A stretch of DNA of 62,048 bases, taken from the IMG/VR virus record IMGVR_UViG_3300027856_000009, positions 1 to 62,048 of that record; one strand, written 5' to 3'. This document shows positions 61,192 through 62,048 of this stretch, one piece after another. A program made the position numbers and the translations under genes. Source of the stretch: a virus. The notes under the pieces are model-generated. The model ran no database searches, was not told the DNA's origin, and was given only the letters and a program-made list of their open reading frames with translations. The stretch's first letter is position 1, and every line of letters begins with the position of its first letter.

Positions 61192-62046
61192 CTACCGCCG
61201 GTTCGCGGCGAGCCTGCGCGACGTCCTACGCTTCGTGCCACGGCGCGTCCCGCGCCGCTTGCGCTTGGCCTTCTCGACCTTCGGCCAGGAGGGGCCGCCG
61301 CAGCTGCGCCAGAAGTTCGCTCCGTAGAGCCGGATGATGGCGCTGCGGATCGCAAGGTAGTCGGCGCGGCGCTTCACGCGGCCCATGCGTAGGTAGCGGA
61401 TGGCCTGGAGCGCCTGCCACTTGTCGCGCTCGCGCGATGACCCCGGCGGTCCCTTGACGGGGAAGCGCTTGCCAGGCAGCGCGAAGCTCGACGGGGGCAT
61501 CCGCTTGCGGGACGCGGCGCTGAGCGCCTTGTAGCGACGACCCGGGTTCGCAGCTGCGTAGGCCTGGACACCGCCGACGATTTTCGGGTTGCGGGACAGA
61601 CGGCGACGAACGGCCGAACGCTCGGTCCACTTCATCTGCTTCGTCCGCAGGCTGTACTGCCTGGCGAGGCTCTTGGCGGTGCGCTTCGCCTCGGCCTGGG
61701 AGTAGAAGAGCTGGCTCCCATTGGGCGACTCGACGTACCAGTTGCGCGGCATCGAGATCGTCAGGTGATCGCGTGGGCCGTAGTAGATCCTCTTGTTCCA
61801 GTTGGACGGCTTGTTCCGCTCCCGGTCCCAGTCGCGAGGCGTGTTCACGTACCGCACGTCGGCGGCGGTGGTGCGACGGCGGGCGTTGCGACTGACCCTG
61901 CGGCGCGACGTCCGACGCGACCGGCGACGACGCGTGCTGCGACGACGCTTCCTGCGGTTCGCACGCACGGGCGCCGGGGCACCCTTCGCGGTGAACCAGA
62001 AGATGCCCGCCGCGACCGCGACGACAGATCCCCAGCCGACGACCAT
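61192..62046 (-). CDS. Arg-rich DNA-binding virion-type protein, start near window edge
   Basis: The first ATG in the window is at 62046, but the frame may begin beyond the edge. N-terminal membrane helix (about 3-18: GWGSVVAVAAGIFWFTAK), then ANRRKRRRSTRRRRSRRTSR and a folded middle domain (about 64-145: KRIYYGPRDHLTISMPRNWY, KSLARQYSLRTKQM). A C-terminal domain follows (YKALSAASRKRMP, AIRSAIIRLYGANFWRSCGG), ending RRTSRRLAANRR. The Arg-Ser runs and the ANRR end are shared with other proteins of the structural operon. Likely core protein. Confidence 0.7.
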   Translation of the reverse strand: MVVGWGSVVAVAAGIFWFTAKGAPAPVRANRRKRRRSTRRRRSRRTSRRRVSRNARRRTTAADVRYVNTPRDWDRERNKPSNWNKRIYYGPRDHLTISMPRNWYVESPNGSQLFYSQAEAKRTAKSLARQYSLRTKQMKWTERSAVRRRLSRNPKIVGGVQAYAAANPGRRYKALSAASRKRMPPSSFALPGKRFPVKGPPGSSRERDKWQALQAIRYLRMGRVKRRADYLAIRSAIIRLYGANFWRSCGGPSWPKVEKAKRKRRGTRRGTKRRTSRRLAANRR

Positions 62047-62048
62047 CG

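Noticed and set aside
1-62048. Circular genome closed at the window ends
   Set aside because: Joining the ends extends the recombinase frame by many residues of low-complexity sequence without a sensible end, and no terminal repeat is visible. The window is probably just a section.
1-62048. CRISPR array
   Set aside because: No set of regularly spaced repeats with unique spacers is present; the repeats found are tandem (33 and 44 bases) or dispersed palindromes.

Overview
The window is a gene-dense, GC-rich stretch of a mobile element that looks like a virus or provirus of a bacterium. Nearly every gene overlaps its neighbour by ATGA, GTGA or TGATG. Hallmarks are a tyrosine recombinase, a Gp157-type protein, a DUF6011-type zinc finger, an excisionase-like helix-turn-helix, a peptidoglycan-binding endolysin, small holin/spanin-like membrane proteins and many short orphan genes. 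I see no ribosomal, central-metabolism or tRNA gene. No terminase, portal, tape measure or baseplate gene is recognisable. The best capsid candidates are three beta-rich proteins of 230 to 308 residues next to many single-span membrane proteins with Arg-rich tails. This fits a tailless virus with an internal membrane better than a tailed phage, but that is inference, and both window edges cut into the element. The host cannot be named.

Layout. 1-5.8 kb: recombinase, then small + strand genes ending in a possible lysis cassette. 5.9-6.5 kb: a non-coding, hairpin-rich region. 6.5-11.1 kb: small membrane and basic proteins. 11.2-16.8 kb: a glycan-modification operon of two glycosyltransferases, two FkbM-type methyltransferases and a sulfotransferase. 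16.8-20.1 kb: a minus operon of small membrane proteins that begin with MSYALG-like sequences. 20.2-31.7 kb: kinase-like protein, UvrD-type helicase with an intein, DNA-binding and zinc proteins, Gp157-like protein and BRCT protein. 32-36.7 kb: SNF2-type helicase and zinc-finger protein. 36.7-45.5 kb: large orphan proteins, a PcfJ-like/pentapeptide-repeat protein and two putative zinc metallopeptidases. 45.5-51.1 kb: endolysin, J-domain protein and small structural-type proteins. 51.2-62 kb: capsid-like genes separated by structured intergenic DNA, then large Arg/Lys-rich proteins and a Nudix hydrolase.

Three patterns unify the element. First, at least 13 proteins share a short N-terminus of the form M-S-Y-x-x-G. 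Second, four proteins of the structural operon end in the same tag, GYAGG-I/L-YARHLFAGM. Third, a palindrome, TTGTC-W-GACAA, recurs about fifteen times, mostly in intergenic promoters and often between the -35 and -10 boxes. Many genes appear to be leaderless, with a TAnnnT box 6 to 9 bases before the start codon. Together they suggest one regulator controlling dispersed promoters, and a virion built from a large set of tagged membrane and DNA-condensing proteins.
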